From: Miscanthus floridulus
Lineage: Eukaryota; Streptophyta; Magnoliopsida; Poales; Poaceae
Direction: 5' to 3'
NCBI RefSeq assembly: GCF_019320115.1
Contig: NC_089593.1
Location: 9,186,386 to 9,250,385, forward strand
Length of the DNA stretch: 64,000 bases
Shown here: in pieces, positions 36,901-44,630 of the stretch
Numbering within the stretch: position 1 is the stretch's first letter
Layout: each line of letters starts with the position of its first letter
Notes under the pieces: model-generated
What the model was told of the DNA's origin: nothing
Databases searched by the model: none
The model's input: only the letters and a program-made list of their open reading frames with translations
Program-made: the position numbers and the translations under genes

Positions 36901-39375
36901 CTGGAAAGTGGAAACCTTTTATTTTCTGTTGCAGGGATACTACATCAAAGTTTATGCATTTATGGCATTCTTTCCATGTGCCATTTATAGGATAGAACAA
37001 TAATAGTACTTACTCCACTAGCACTACTGTATGTGCAACTGCAACTACATTGAAATAGAAAAGATTGTTGTTTGCCTGCTACTGCCACTGATTTACTCTA
37101 TCATGTAAAATTGCATTTCCCATGTTAACTTAGTTTAACTTGGAACTGTATACCATGCATTTATGTTACGGAGTATTTATATTAGCATGATGTTTTTTCT
37201 TGCACCAAATCTTTTATTTTAGTGCTCAATTTAAACATCAATGTTGCATATGAACCAACTCAAAATAAGGTCACTAAAATGCGCTGGATTGATTGTTTAG
37301 GTTAAGCTGAAAGCTATAGCTTAGGTGTATATTGCATTCTATTTATATAGTACATCATAGCTAAGGTCGGTTGTTGTGGGCTGTGGCAACAGACATATTA
37401 CAGCCCAAAACCAGTTTAAATGTCCCGGTCAGACAACATTAAGGGACTATTTAATCCCCTTGTATTTCCTTAAGTCCCTAGAGTAACAGTGTTTCTATGC
37501 ATTTGGATATTGTTTAAATTTTCTGTAAGAGATAACTGAACTTCTATTACTACATTAGTTGAATACACACTATTTTTTTCATCTCTTCTCTTTGCAGGAG
37601 ATCATCTCGTCGAGGGGATTGGATTTTCTACTGATCTGAGCGCATGTGCCAATTGAATCATGTTAAGGTTATAAGGTTAGTTTCAGTTAGACTGTCACAT
37701 ACTTAATGGCCTAGTCTCTTTTGTTTTCATATGATTTAGTAGAGCTCTTGTTAATGCAGCAGTTGAAATCATATGAAAGCAGTCATACGAATTAGACTTA
37801 TGAATTATGTCTATTTAATAATGGATTGTATATATTCTTATGAATTAACTTTAATAACAAGTAAAGTTAATCAGTTAATTATATTTTTGCAGGTGTGCAT
37901 GAGTTGTCAGGTGTGCATGAGCACAGTTACTTTATATCGATTCTCAAGATGTATACATATCGACAATCCTCATTAGCTTATATGTTTGTATACATATTTG
38001 TAACGTTCACTTAGGTAGAAATCCTCAGTACCAACACCTTGTGTTCTTGTGCTTGTGGTCAGATTTGAATTATATATATATATGTGTGTGTTTTCTAGTC
38101 AAATTTGAATTGTAAATTTGAATTATTTTTGACGGAAAAATGTACTGTAGGGATGGTTCTAGACTAAACCGCTCCTACAAACAGATATTATAGGGGCGGC
38201 TGATACTACGGCCGCCCCTACAAATCGATTTTATAGCAAATCGATTTGTAGGGACGGCTGATAACAACAGCCAGCTCTATAAATCGATTTGTGGGGGCGG
38301 TCTGGGAACCGTCCCTACAAATACATGATTTGTAGAAACGGTATGGTTGGAGTGGCTGGCCGAGCCACCTTTTAAAACTATCGCCAGTCGCTCCTACAAA
38401 TACTTATTATAGTATTGCACTAGCTTAGTAGTTCGTAATCTGTGCTACGGGAACTCTCTCATATCTGCCTGGATAATTCACTTCTCTAGATGAAAAACGG
38501 GTTATGTTTCCGATCGCGGAAAAAAAAAGACTCCAGTTTTTTTTTTACGGCCGTAGGCCTGCGCTGTGATCTGTTAATGAAAAGGATAAAATCTTTGCGA
38601 GGGGAAGGGAGGGGAGGAAGGGGCTGGGCTGGGGGCGGAGAGAGTGCTCACAGAGCCGGATAGCAAGTCGAAGGAGATGACGTGCTTGTGGTGGGTGTCC
38701 TGCGCGAAGATTACAGGAGCGTACTCCTCCGCCGGCTCCCGCTCCTCCGCGTCCATGGCGTTCCCTGGTCCCCGCGACAGCTTCTTGGTCTTGGAGGAGT
38801 ACATCTTCTTGATGCTCCATCCTTGCTGGCGCTCGAACTGCTCCCGCTCGGTGCAGTTGACCCGCACCCCGTACTCCACCCCGCTCGTCAGCGGCCGCTC
38901 GAACACCGTCCTCTCCGCGTACCTCGCGAACGTCATCTGCAGCCGCCGGCCGGCGGCCGCAGCAACGAACAAACTAAATCAAATGGGATTCGCCGCAGAC
39001 GGCCGGAAAGAAGAAAGCTTCCTTTAATTTGATAGCAGAGCAGGTGTACCTGCCTACCTGGTCGATGGCAGAGGAGGGGTTCTTGGAGTGGTGGAAGGTG
39101 GAGATGAGGATGGCGAGCGCCTGGAGGCTGTTCATGCTGACATTGACCTGGTACTGGAGCATGCGCGCGCGCTCGTCGCACATGCTGGCGAGCGACTCCC
39201 AGCGCTTCTCGGCGACCTGGGAGCTCGTGTAGTCGAGGATGAGGTACGACATGAGCGCCCAGGCCGCCGGAATCACCACCCATCGCCAGTGCTCCCGGAG
39301 CATGCGCGAGGCAAGGCACCCGGTGGTCCGCAGCCGCGACTTAGCAAACAGCACAAGCGCCAGCAGGAGGCGCAT
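12266..39375 (-). CDS. CHARK: CHASE-domain receptor Ser/Thr kinase (CHARK-type), 6 exons, 963 aa
   Basis: Exons in transcript order: 39375-39058, 38936-38652, 15772-15606, 15505-15293, 14317-13100, 12956-12266. Every junction is GT-AG, phases agree (0,0,2,2,2) and no stop interrupts the 2,892 nt. Residues 1-330 follow cytokinin receptor histidine kinases: TM1 about 32-49, then a CHASE domain ([49 protein letters not shown]), then TM2. Instead of HisKA, ATPase and receiver domains there is a Ser/Thr kinase: GQGGFG 639-644, K661, HGDIKPAN with D760, DFG at 778. It most resembles L-type lectin receptor kinases. The same architecture is described in rice as CHARK, thought to sense cytokinin at a membrane. 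Oddities: a 22.9-kb intron 2 full of transposons, a second exon 3 copy, a MITE in exon 5 and a doubled TM2. The true start could lie upstream of 39375. It could be a decaying allele; transcript data would decide. Confidence 0.82.
13100..14317 (-). CDS. CHARK: CHARK exon 5: TM2, linker with MITE, further membrane segments, kinase N-lobe
   Basis: 1,218 nt, opening with [13 protein letters not shown], the histidine-kinase segment that enters TM2. A 51-bp tandem duplication doubles TM2 (residues 338-354 and 355-371). After RIARVEDEM the similarity to histidine kinases stops. A hydrophobic stretch (about 403-421) may be a relic lectin-kinase signal peptide. Residues 512-558 come from an in-frame hAT MITE. 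A strong membrane segment (about 572-595) is followed by basic residues and the kinase N-lobe ([23 protein letters not shown]). Donor GTATCG lies at 13099. Confidence 0.82.
13636..13768 (+). mobile_element. hAT-type MITE inside a CHARK exon
   Basis: 133 bp with terminal inverted repeats CAGTGGCGGATC and (reverse complement of the right end) TAGGGGCGGATC. The 8-bp target duplication ACTGTTCC lies at 13628-13635 and 13769-13776, as expected for hAT. Element plus one duplication is 141 bp, exactly 47 codons, and the CHARK frame reads through it on the - strand. Its ends match those of the larger hAT element at 50457-51612. Confidence 0.93.
14187..14290. repeat. 51-bp tandem duplication in CHARK exon 5
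   Basis: Two adjacent copies of a 51-bp unit (TGCAATCAGTAAAGCAATCA...) with a few substitutions. It encodes a repeated 17-residue hydrophobic unit ([17 protein letters not shown] / [17 protein letters not shown]), doubling TM2. Confidence 0.88.
14366..15227. mobile_element. MULE-like element in CHARK intron 4
   Basis: 862 bp with imperfect inverted ends of about 70 bp (GGATTTTTTT... and ...AAAAAAACC, sharing TTTAATCAATATTTTAATAAT). The flanking 9-bp repeat is AATAGACTA / AATATACTA, one mismatch, a Mutator-type length. The interior has repeated GCGACA / TGTCGC words and a pyrimidine-rich leader-like stretch but no transposase. Without it, intron 4 would be about 105 bp. Confidence 0.8.
15293..15505 (-). 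CDS. CHARK: CHARK exon 4 (end of CHASE domain)
   Basis: 213 nt between acceptor AACAG and donor GTGATC. It encodes [18 protein letters not shown], then [20 protein letters not shown], then [11 protein letters not shown], which in cytokinin receptors closes the CHASE domain just before TM2. The Cys residues near the end are those expected in the family. Confidence 0.85.
15542..16212. repeat. Direct repeat copy A: CHARK exon 3 with flanks
   Basis: About 670 bp, duplicated at 16481-17136. It contains part of intron 3, exon 3 and the 3' end (poly-T at about 15922-15930) of a poly(A)-tailed retroposon lying antisense. Similarity stops at 16212, where a Sirevirus LTR fragment begins. Confidence 0.9.
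15606..15772 (-). CDS. CHARK: CHARK exon 3, copy A (complete)
   Basis: 167 nt after acceptor TATAG and before donor GTAAGC. It encodes [20 protein letters not shown] and onward to the ERIEAAIG region of the CHASE domain, in frame with exon 2 (phase 0) and exon 4 (phase 2). A second copy lies 0.9 kb upstream in transcript order at 16696-16545. Confidence 0.85.
16213..16483 (+). mobile_element. 271-bp Sirevirus LTR 5' fragment at the duplication junction
   Basis: Begins exactly at the LTR terminus TGAAAGCATCTAGG. It matches the first ~270 bp of the solo LTR at 32357-33803, then breaks off at CCGTACTATT, where copy B of the CHARK repeat starts (shared bases ATT). It is truncated, with no second end and no target duplication. 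Confidence 0.88.
16481..17136. repeat. Direct repeat copy B: CHARK exon 3 with flanks
   Basis: The second copy of 15542-16212. The exon sequence is unchanged except for a 15-bp deletion. Non-coding parts differ by scattered substitutions and small indels. It continues beyond 17136 into unique retroposon sequence, so this is probably the original genomic context on that side. Confidence 0.9.
16545..16696 (-). CDS. CHARK: CHARK exon 3, copy B (alternative or decoy exon)
   Basis: 152 nt with the same acceptor (TATAG) and donor (GTAAGC) as copy A. Apart from a 15-bp in-frame deletion that removes five residues (IEAAI) before the donor I see no difference. Each copy starts in phase 0 and ends in phase 2, so either can join exons 2 and 4. 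Including both would shift the frame, so if used they must be mutually exclusive. It comes first in transcript order. Whether it is spliced is unknown. Confidence 0.55.
16840..17640 (-). mobile_element. Poly(A)-tailed retroposon-like sequence, antisense
   Basis: On the - strand this reads as a leader-like region, a small open frame (17359-17096, 87 codons, no known domain), an AT-rich tail with AGCCCCCCTCCTTTCGAAAC, and a terminal A run (T run at about 16845-16855). That layout fits a LINE-derived or processed-transcript insertion in CHARK intron 2. No reverse transcriptase is visible. The 3' part is also present in repeat copy A. The call is tentative. Confidence 0.4.
17641..18383. other. 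GC-rich repeat-like DNA, left part
   Basis: High-GC sequence with low-complexity C and G runs (about 17689-17703). Long overlapping frames exist on both strands but resemble base-composition artefacts, and no domain is seen. It is interrupted at 18384 by the gypsy LTR and appears to continue at 33817. Confidence 0.35.
20154..22557 (-). repeat. 3' LTR of the Sirevirus
   Basis: 2,404 bp, TGAAAG...CTTTCA. It contains clustered short palindromic words around GTCGGGACTTCCGAC, in both orientations, at about 20390-20520 and 21230-21660. A TATA-like TATAAATA (- strand) lies near 21200. Confidence 0.93.
22558..22572 (-). promoter_or_regulatory. Sirevirus polypurine tract
   Basis: On the - strand AAAAAGGGGGAGAT lies directly before the 3' LTR. 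Related tracts (CTCCCCCT on the + strand) recur at about 22652, 22732, 23152, 23206, 23302 and 26071, a multiplied-PPT pattern known from Sireviruses. Confidence 0.85.
22573..26779 (-). other. Non-coding internal region of the Sirevirus
   Basis: AT-rich, no long open frame on either strand. It holds the repeated PPT-like tracts, a near-duplicate ~125-bp block at about 25790-25920 and 25918-26045, and two copies of ACCGGACACGTCCGGT at 26325-26340 and 26347-26362. It occupies the place where pol would lie in an autonomous element. Confidence 0.8.
26780..28699 (-). CDS. gag: Sirevirus Gag polyprotein, 639 aa
   Basis: The structural protein that packages the retrotransposon RNA. From the N terminus: a UBN2/copia-type gag domain ([20 protein letters not shown], about residues 1-150), acidic and Lys-rich linkers, a long coiled-coil stretch (about 250-350), then three CCHC zinc knuckles ([48 protein letters not shown], about 480-590). 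It ends [14 protein letters not shown], a motif found at the Gag end in Sireviruses. The start at 28699 follows the primer-binding site by about 40 bp. The frame is intact, but no pol frame follows. Confidence 0.92.
   Translation of the reverse strand: MSTPIELEPMLLQNDGSNFLPWSIHVLNAFRDISPLVEHIVFASIPLPIVDWSNYKNLSKEEEICVQLNAHAINIILSTLSAEVQDEAIFNGQQPPESAHLIWTKLVELYGKSKCDDALEVESMENMSIMSSCSEEASQDLKSAEPEQEVQAEATGQQTVRDDEAQARWRPSDESTSSHDTHHLCLMAKKSRKKASKKDQAKEIARVDDQEESDVEIEDSYTLDHLSNKDKLILMKLVEKNDELEEENEKQEQSLQNQEKFLISKLQELKAINERYEKLSIEHALVTNSSSSVSQLEKENFELKAKLDELSSKYNVLQANYVHLKCSHEELVESSIMLEVAHEVVITTVKSSQPPTHTLTCTQSQLNISCANECASQASQSSIEQKFIENIELKEEVKRLKKDVIRLKGKEKAQPSQDNRDNMVKKLEKGSNLASSKTQQKNHISSKANTTKSKKYEKRMCYGCGLYGHEWATCPHKNWADKVEAATQKVSIKEAKQVKSDGQSACLMSKKLGHPIKKCPIYQESRKEAQVATRRCYGCNEMGHKVDGCPYKQNKHRANKGRICYACGRKGHLSYDCPKGNVPKPNTFVYNNMLRKTSNGVSTSKVMCSPQTSTKAIWVPKHLLTNPKGPNKSWVPKCA
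28738..28749 (-). promoter_or_regulatory. Sirevirus primer-binding site
   Basis: TGGTATCAAAGC on the - strand, two bases after the 5' LTR. It differs by one base from the initiator-Met tRNA complement TGGTATCAGAGC. Confidence 0.9.
28752..31155 (-). repeat. 5' LTR of the Sirevirus
   Basis: 2,404 bp, same ends and internal palindrome clusters as 20154-22557. All open frames in the two copies translate identically. Confidence 0.93.
32357..33803 (+). mobile_element. Solo Sirevirus-type LTR inside the gypsy LTR
   Basis: 1,447 bp from TGAAAGCATC to CCCTTTCA. The flanking repeat is ACTGG / ACCGG, a 5-bp target duplication with one change. It is the same family as 4277-5842, in the opposite orientation. 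It carries GACCGGACG-type motifs at about 32815-33060 and a TATA-like GTATAAATAC near 33100. Confidence 0.9.
33817..34736. other. GC-rich repeat-like DNA, right part
   Basis: A continuation of the sequence broken at 18383. It contains imperfect repeats of the word GCGGATRCTTTGCCG at about 34317-34560. No gene is recognised. Confidence 0.35.
34740..38417. mobile_element. Non-autonomous CACTA transposon
   Basis: 3,678 bp. Its ends CGCTACTATA and (reversed) CAATACTATA each differ by one base from CACTACTATA, and the 3-bp target duplication is CAC (34737-34739, 38418-38420). Sub-terminal blocks (about 34775-35020 and 38145-38400) are packed with TTTGTAGGGGCGGCT in both orientations, as is usual for CACTA transposase-binding regions. 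There is no transposase. The interior has a GC-rich leader-like part (about 35100-35640, possible donor GGTGAGG), an AT-rich part, and exon-like islands near 37600 and 37890, which suggests captured gene structure. Confidence 0.85.
38652..39375 (-). CDS. CHARK: CHARK exons 1 and 2: membrane anchor and first half of the CHASE domain
   Basis: Exon 1 (39375-39058, 106 codons) begins [10 protein letters not shown]. It carries a hydrophobic anchor ([16 protein letters not shown]) and the histidine-kinase-type stretch [29 protein letters not shown]. It ends in frame at AIDQ with donor GTAGGC. Exon 2 (38936-38652, 95 codons) follows acceptor CTGCAG. It carries the conserved CHASE core from [17 protein letters not shown] to [20 protein letters not shown] and ends at donor GTGAGC. 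Both junctions match the intron positions expected from plant cytokinin receptors. No phosphotransfer domains follow. A possible MITE lies 106 bp upstream of the ATG. Confidence 0.85.
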
Positions 39376-39480
39376 CCTGTCGAGCCACGGGAAGCCGAGA
39401 CGCCCGGCCGGCTCGCCCTTCTCTTCTCCCCTGGAAGCCCACACTGCAGCGTTGACAAGACGAGACGAATGGTGACAAAA

Positions 39481-39589
39481 GGGGCGTTCGGCTGGTGCGA
39501 AATTCCTCCGGAATTCATTGTTTGCGCCTGGAAAACACTGTTTACGTTCTCCTCCGAATTCTTTCAAATTCCTTCGAGCGAACAAGGCC
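39481..39589. mobile_element. Possible short MITE upstream of CHARK
   Basis: About 109 bp with loosely inverted ends (GGGGCGTTCGGCT and, reversed, GGCCTTGTTCGCT), a common grass MITE terminus. No clear target duplication. It lies 106 bp upstream of the CHARK ATG, in the 5' UTR or promoter. Confidence 0.4.
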
Positions 39590-41621
39590 AAAGAGCTACG
39601 CAACGGGCAACAAGAAGCCGGCACTCTCAAATTATTACATCTTCCTCCAAGAATTTCCAATTTGACATCTACTATATATATACTATGTCCCCATGTTATT
39701 CTTTTTTCAAACAAAGAAACAAAGGTAGGAATTTTATTCCAATACTTGAGTAATAAGTTGAGCACTCAACTAATATTTACTAGTCTATCAACCCATGCTC
39801 TCACACAGGCTAGAATTCTAAAAGATATAAATACTAGTTAGTATTTAATAGATATGACTAATAAGTAATTATTTATATTGAATTATATTTTTTCTTTATT
39901 TATTTTCTGACATAATAGATATAGTAAAACTCATAGTCTATATCCAGTTATCATACACTTATTAATATTTTTTGCAATTTGTTTGTATTCACTTTTTTCT
40001 TTGCACGTCACTTTTTATATTTTGAATACGTAATTAGTTTGAAACCTTACCGTTAACTATAGTGGCTCTTGTTGCATCGTATATCTTACGAAGTTATGAA
40101 TCTGAATGTTAATTTTTCAAATTTTATTCTAATTGACTGCTACAAACCCTTTTTATCCTCAAGTTAAGTTAAAACTCTTGTGTTTATTATATCTTTATTA
40201 ATCCTCTTTTTTGCACTTTTTAAAATAAGAATGTTAGGTCCTAGAATACGTACTTAAATACTATAATACCATAAGCAATCATTTGAAACATGCACCATAT
40301 TGCTGAGCATAAGTGATAGAGCTTGCAGTGAGATCTCGAATGGAGGTAACAATACTAACCTTAATAGAATTGTAATACTTAAGCCTTATAATTATTGATG
40401 TTTTACTCTAAAGTAATCTTAAAGGATCAGAAAAATATAGCCACCAGGTGGTCTCCTACAATTTTCAAGATGATTCAATTTTCCTATCAAGAAATTATAT
40501 GTGCAGTTATAGTTATACTATCAATATACACGTGTCAAACATATTTAGTTAAAATTTATAAATATGTCTAAAGTAACAATCTATATAAATTATATGTCAT
40601 AATTACTAATATGGTTTTAAACAATTTTTAGTATCATTAGTATATGAGTTTTTAAGGAAATAAATTTTATATGATGAAACATAACATATATATTTCTCGC
40701 TCATGCATGCTAGCACGTTGTGTATACTTACTGTTAATTAAATCTTAATATATTAATATTTGTAGAAGTGGGTAATGTATATGCTCTATAGTTATTTAAA
40801 TATTTTTTTGTAATATAAGATATTAACAATTTAAATATAGTTTGAGGGGATGTTTAGTTTTTTTAAATAATGAGATGAAAATTGGATTACGTAAACTATG
40901 TATCCTAATAGGAGGACATGGGTAATTAGATGCAAATTTAGGTCTACTGTAGATCATATTTCTTAATGGCGTAGGTGGATAATTTAAACATAAAGTCATT
41001 GGTTACTTTATGTTGTTTTACACAATAGTAGAGGTGGATAATTATTTAGAAAATAGAATAGATCCAATAGCTATTATATCAGTGGTGATTAGGTTATACC
41101 GAATTGATGGTCAAATGTTCATGATTTTGTGAGGTTTTCTAGGGCTATCTATTGTTTTCTTATCGAGTCTTGTGAGGATTAACATGTTGCTTCCATTGGT
41201 GACCTTGAGTTAGAATTTATAGTATTTATCTTTTTCTTGTGTGATATGTATTCAGTTGAAACCTAATCTTATGATATATAAACTCTTGCTTGTTACATCC
41301 CTTTCTGTGACTTCATGAATTTATAGTTTGGCATTCAAATTTTAATGAAGTTGTTGCAAAATTTACCTCATGTTAAGTAGAAACAATAGTGTTTTTTATC
41401 TTTTATTCAAAATTTATTTTATTATTAAAAAGAGTTTAGATCCAGTTGTTTAATTTCCACGTGCTAAGTTGAAACTCAGCTTGCACCCTGACACTGAACA
41501 TGTTAAATTTGTTATATCATATAATTATATATGTCTAATATTGTTTTTATATATCAAAGGGTGCTTAAAATTATTTTCCAATATTGATATGACATAATGT
41601 TTCATTTAAAATATATAAACT
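39590..41621. other. AT-rich intergenic DNA
   Basis: Very AT-rich, without long open frames. I recognise no gene or bounded element. The part next to 39590 should include the CHARK promoter. Confidence 0.5.
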
Positions 41622-41630
41622 TATTTAAAA

Positions 41631-42499
41631 GGGTAAAGTCCAATTTACACCCTCCAACTTTCACCAAAGTCCGGATTTCAACCTCGAACTTCAAAACCGG
41701 ACAACTTTAGCCCTCCAACTCTCGAAAAAGTTCAACTTTCAACCTTCTGGGCGGTTTTGTGGGTGAACAGTAACTTTTGATATTTTCGAGAGCGCCAAAA
41801 TTTTATATTATTTTTTCGAGCATCTTAACGTCCTCAACTGAAAAAACTCAAAACTACAAAGTTGTAGATCTCATCGAGGTCTATAATTTACATATAAAAA
41901 TTATCTTCATCCAACATCGTATTGAAGGGTTTTCTATTTTTTGAAATTTAAGTCTCATCACGCGACAAAATATGGTGCTGAAATTTTATATTATTTTTTT
42001 GAGCATCTTACTGTCCTCAAATGAAAAAACTCAAAACTACAAAGTTGTAGATCTCATCGAGGTCTACAATTTACATATAAAAATTATCTTAATCTGACAT
42101 AGTATTGAAGGGTTTTCTATTTTTTGAAATTTGAGTCTCATCACGCGACAAAATTGTTTTGTCGCGTGATGAGACTCAAATTTCAAAAAATTGAAAACCC
42201 TTCAATACGATATCGGATGAAGATAATTTTTATATGTAAATTGTAGACCTCGATGAGATCTACAACTTTATAGTTTTATTTTTTTTTTTCATTTGAGGAC
42301 GTTAAGATGCTCGAAAAAATAATATAAAATTTCGGCGCTCCCGAAAATATCAAAAGTTACTGTTCACCCACAAAACCGCCCAGAAGGTTGAAAGTTGAAC
42401 TTTTTCGAGAGTTGGAGGGCCAAAGTTGTCCGGTTTTGAAGTTCGAGGTTGAAATCCGGACTTTAGTGAAAGTTGGAGGGTGTAAATTGGACTTTACCC
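41631..42499. mobile_element. Foldback MULE-type MITE
   Basis: 869 bp with long inverted arms (about 340 bp) starting GGGTAAAGTCCAATTTACAC. The 9-bp target duplication TATTTAAAA lies at 41622-41630 and 42500-42508, as in Mutator elements. The left side contains a tandem duplication of about 170 bp (about 41800-41970 and 41970-42150), so the arms are unequal. No coding capacity. Confidence 0.92.
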
Positions 42500-42763
42500 T
42501 ATTTAAAATAACAACTTACGAAATTTATTATCATGGAGTATCATAAGCTAAAGTGAATTGTTAGGGTTATTACTATGTGGTTTGTTAAATGAACATTTTT
42601 CTATGCTTCATGAGCTATTTAAATAAATGTTTATCCTAACGTATTAAAATAAATCTTTTCCTCGAAAGATTCATGAAAGAACTTGCGGCGTTGATTTTTT
42701 GACTTGCGGTCTGACTGCGTGCATGGTTCATTAAGTTTTAGATTTACAATCAGCAGCGACAAA

Positions 42764-43215
42764 GATAATAACTTGCATTCTATTGTTGTCGCTATCTTTA
42801 TAAGTCACGTAGTCCCTCCGTTTCAAAATAAGTGTCGCTATGGTATTCGTGCCAGTCAAACTTTCTAAAGTTTGACTAGATTTGTATAAAATATTAACAA
42901 TATTTGTGTCCCGAATAAGTTTAGTATGAAAATAGGTCTATCTATTGATACTAATTATATAGTATAAATATTAATATTTTCGTGTATATATTTGGTCAAA
43001 GTTAAAAGCGTTTCTACTCGGGAAGCGAGAATGACACTTGTTTTGGCACAGAGGGAGTAAGTAGCAAGCGTGTGAAAGAGATAATAACTTGCATTGTATT
43101 GTTGTCGCTATCTTCATGAGTCATAACCATATAAGCAGCAAGCATGTGAAAGAGATAATAACTTGCATCATGAGTCATAACCATATAAGCAGCAAGTGTG
43201 TGAAAGAAATTGCAG
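42764..43215. repeat. Short tandem repeat block interrupted by Stowaway
   Basis: Imperfect repeats built from GATAATAACTTGCAT, TTGTTGTCGCTATCTT, CATGAGTCATAACCATATAA and GCAGCAAGYGTGTGAAAGA at 42764-42810 and 43060-43215. The Stowaway MITE sits inside one repeat. Confidence 0.75.
42812..43057. mobile_element. Stowaway MITE
   Basis: 246 bp, ends GTCCCTCCGTTTCAAAATAA and ...CAGAGGGAG, with TA target duplications at 42810-42811 and 43058-43059. A typical Tc1/mariner-derived grass MITE. Confidence 0.92.
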
Positions 43216-43581
43216 GCTCGAAAGGGAATCAAGTGATCCTGTTGCTTACAAGGGCCAATATATCATTTTGATATCATCTTGAGGTCTACATTATCCATTT
43301 TGATCAATTCGTTAGCCTCCGAATTTCTTGAGGATAAGGAAATGAGCAGATAAATAAACCTGCTCATAGCTTAATGCAAATGGCCCAAAATCAGAGCGAA
43401 ATAAATCGAAGTAAGCAAGCATACATTTTTTAGATAACGGAACACAGTTCCAAGCAATCATACATGACGAAGCATAGAAAGGAAATGAGTGTGCAAAAAT
43501 ATAAATCGAAGAGAACCTGTAACCTTTCCCGCAGCAGTCTGTAGTCAATTGAACGGTAGCGAGAGCAGTGATAGTTACCTT

Positions 43582-43703
43582 GGCCCCGTTGCTTAGCTGA
43601 AAAAACAAACACTGTTCCGACTGATTTGTTGTGAGAGAAAAATATTGTTTCGGCTGAAAAAACAATCTGAAAAGTATGGATTATAAGACAAGCGAATAGG
43701 GTC
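43582..43703. mobile_element. hAT-like MITE
   Basis: 122 bp with ends GGCCCCGTTGCTTAGCTG and (reversed) GACCCTATTCGCTTGTCT. The interior has TGATTTGTTGTGAGAGAAAA, a sequence widespread in grass MITEs. The target duplication is unclear. Confidence 0.65.
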
Positions 43704-44232
43704 AAGAAGAATAAGGCGAAGATGCAAACTGGATACAAAAATCTGCACAACGTAACTAGGTATCCCTAGAAATACACGGTACCACCGGCGTAGGAAAGCA
43801 GGGAAAGAAATTTCACCCCCGAGAATCCTGTTCAGACATATTCTGTTAAAAAAATAGCGTGTCACACACTGACCACACAGCATGGGGCAAACACACACAG
43901 CAAGCCCTGCAAAACAAGTGCTGCATTGGAACTCAAGTTGATTTGGATGAATCCCCCACATTTGATATTTAGCACAACAGAAGTGATGATAATTAACAAT
44001 TTAGAGTGTCGCTGCCACATAAAATTGCAACAGTATGTTGCTTTCTGCCTTTTGTGAAACAGGCACACTGCACAACACAATACAGTACATTCTCTGTTGC
44101 TGGGTAGTGGACACAGAACATCAGCGCCAATCATCCTGGAGCAGAGAGCCTTCAGTTGGCCGGGGGCGAGGCTGGGACCTGTGTCATTGACATGTCAGGT
44201 GGACTCTGAACATGTTGCCACTCGAACAGAAC
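43704..44232. other. Intergenic spacer
   Basis: No gene recognised. Short frames only. Confidence 0.5.
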
Positions 44233-44630
44233 CGGGGAAGCGAAGCTTCTGTTCAGCTCCATCTTGTCCGCGCATGGCATGAACCCAACAGGGCCCAATT
44301 ATGTTTGCCTAATTGGCCTCCTGGCGCGAAGAGGACTGATGACTACTCGTTGAGGCAATGCCGTTCCAACCATGGCGTGCGGTATGGAGGCAGTTGTCGG
44401 ATCCATGGGAACAAAGAAGTCGAGTCTGCTTGCATTGCAGTTGCAGGTTGCAGCAGAACAGATCCTGAACTGAGAATGGCACCGAACAGTGATGCCGCAG
44501 TATGTCTCACTGTCGTGTCGCATGTCTACGCTGAAGATGGAGGCTGGCAGTCTGCAGAGGACTACCAGGAGGAAGATGGCTGAGAATCAAGTGCAGAAGG
44601 CGCAAGGTTACAGCACTGTTGAGATCTAGC
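44233..44630 (+). pseudogene. Decayed 3' fragment of the PPR gene
   Basis: Matches the last ~370 bp of the intact PPR gene (about 9877-10258): the stretch encoding KLLFSSMLSAHGMNP, the LLARKGL block and the E motif. Frame changes come from a deletion near 44330-44350 and small indels near 44390-44470. Nothing of the N-terminal three quarters is present. It is a remnant of a second copy, not a working gene. Confidence 0.9.

Noticed and set aside
38574..39375. A truncated histidine-kinase pseudogene
   Set aside because: Exons 1-2 end at good donors and continue colinearly and in phase into exons 3-4 beyond the transposon nest, so they are more likely the 5' part of the chimeric gene.
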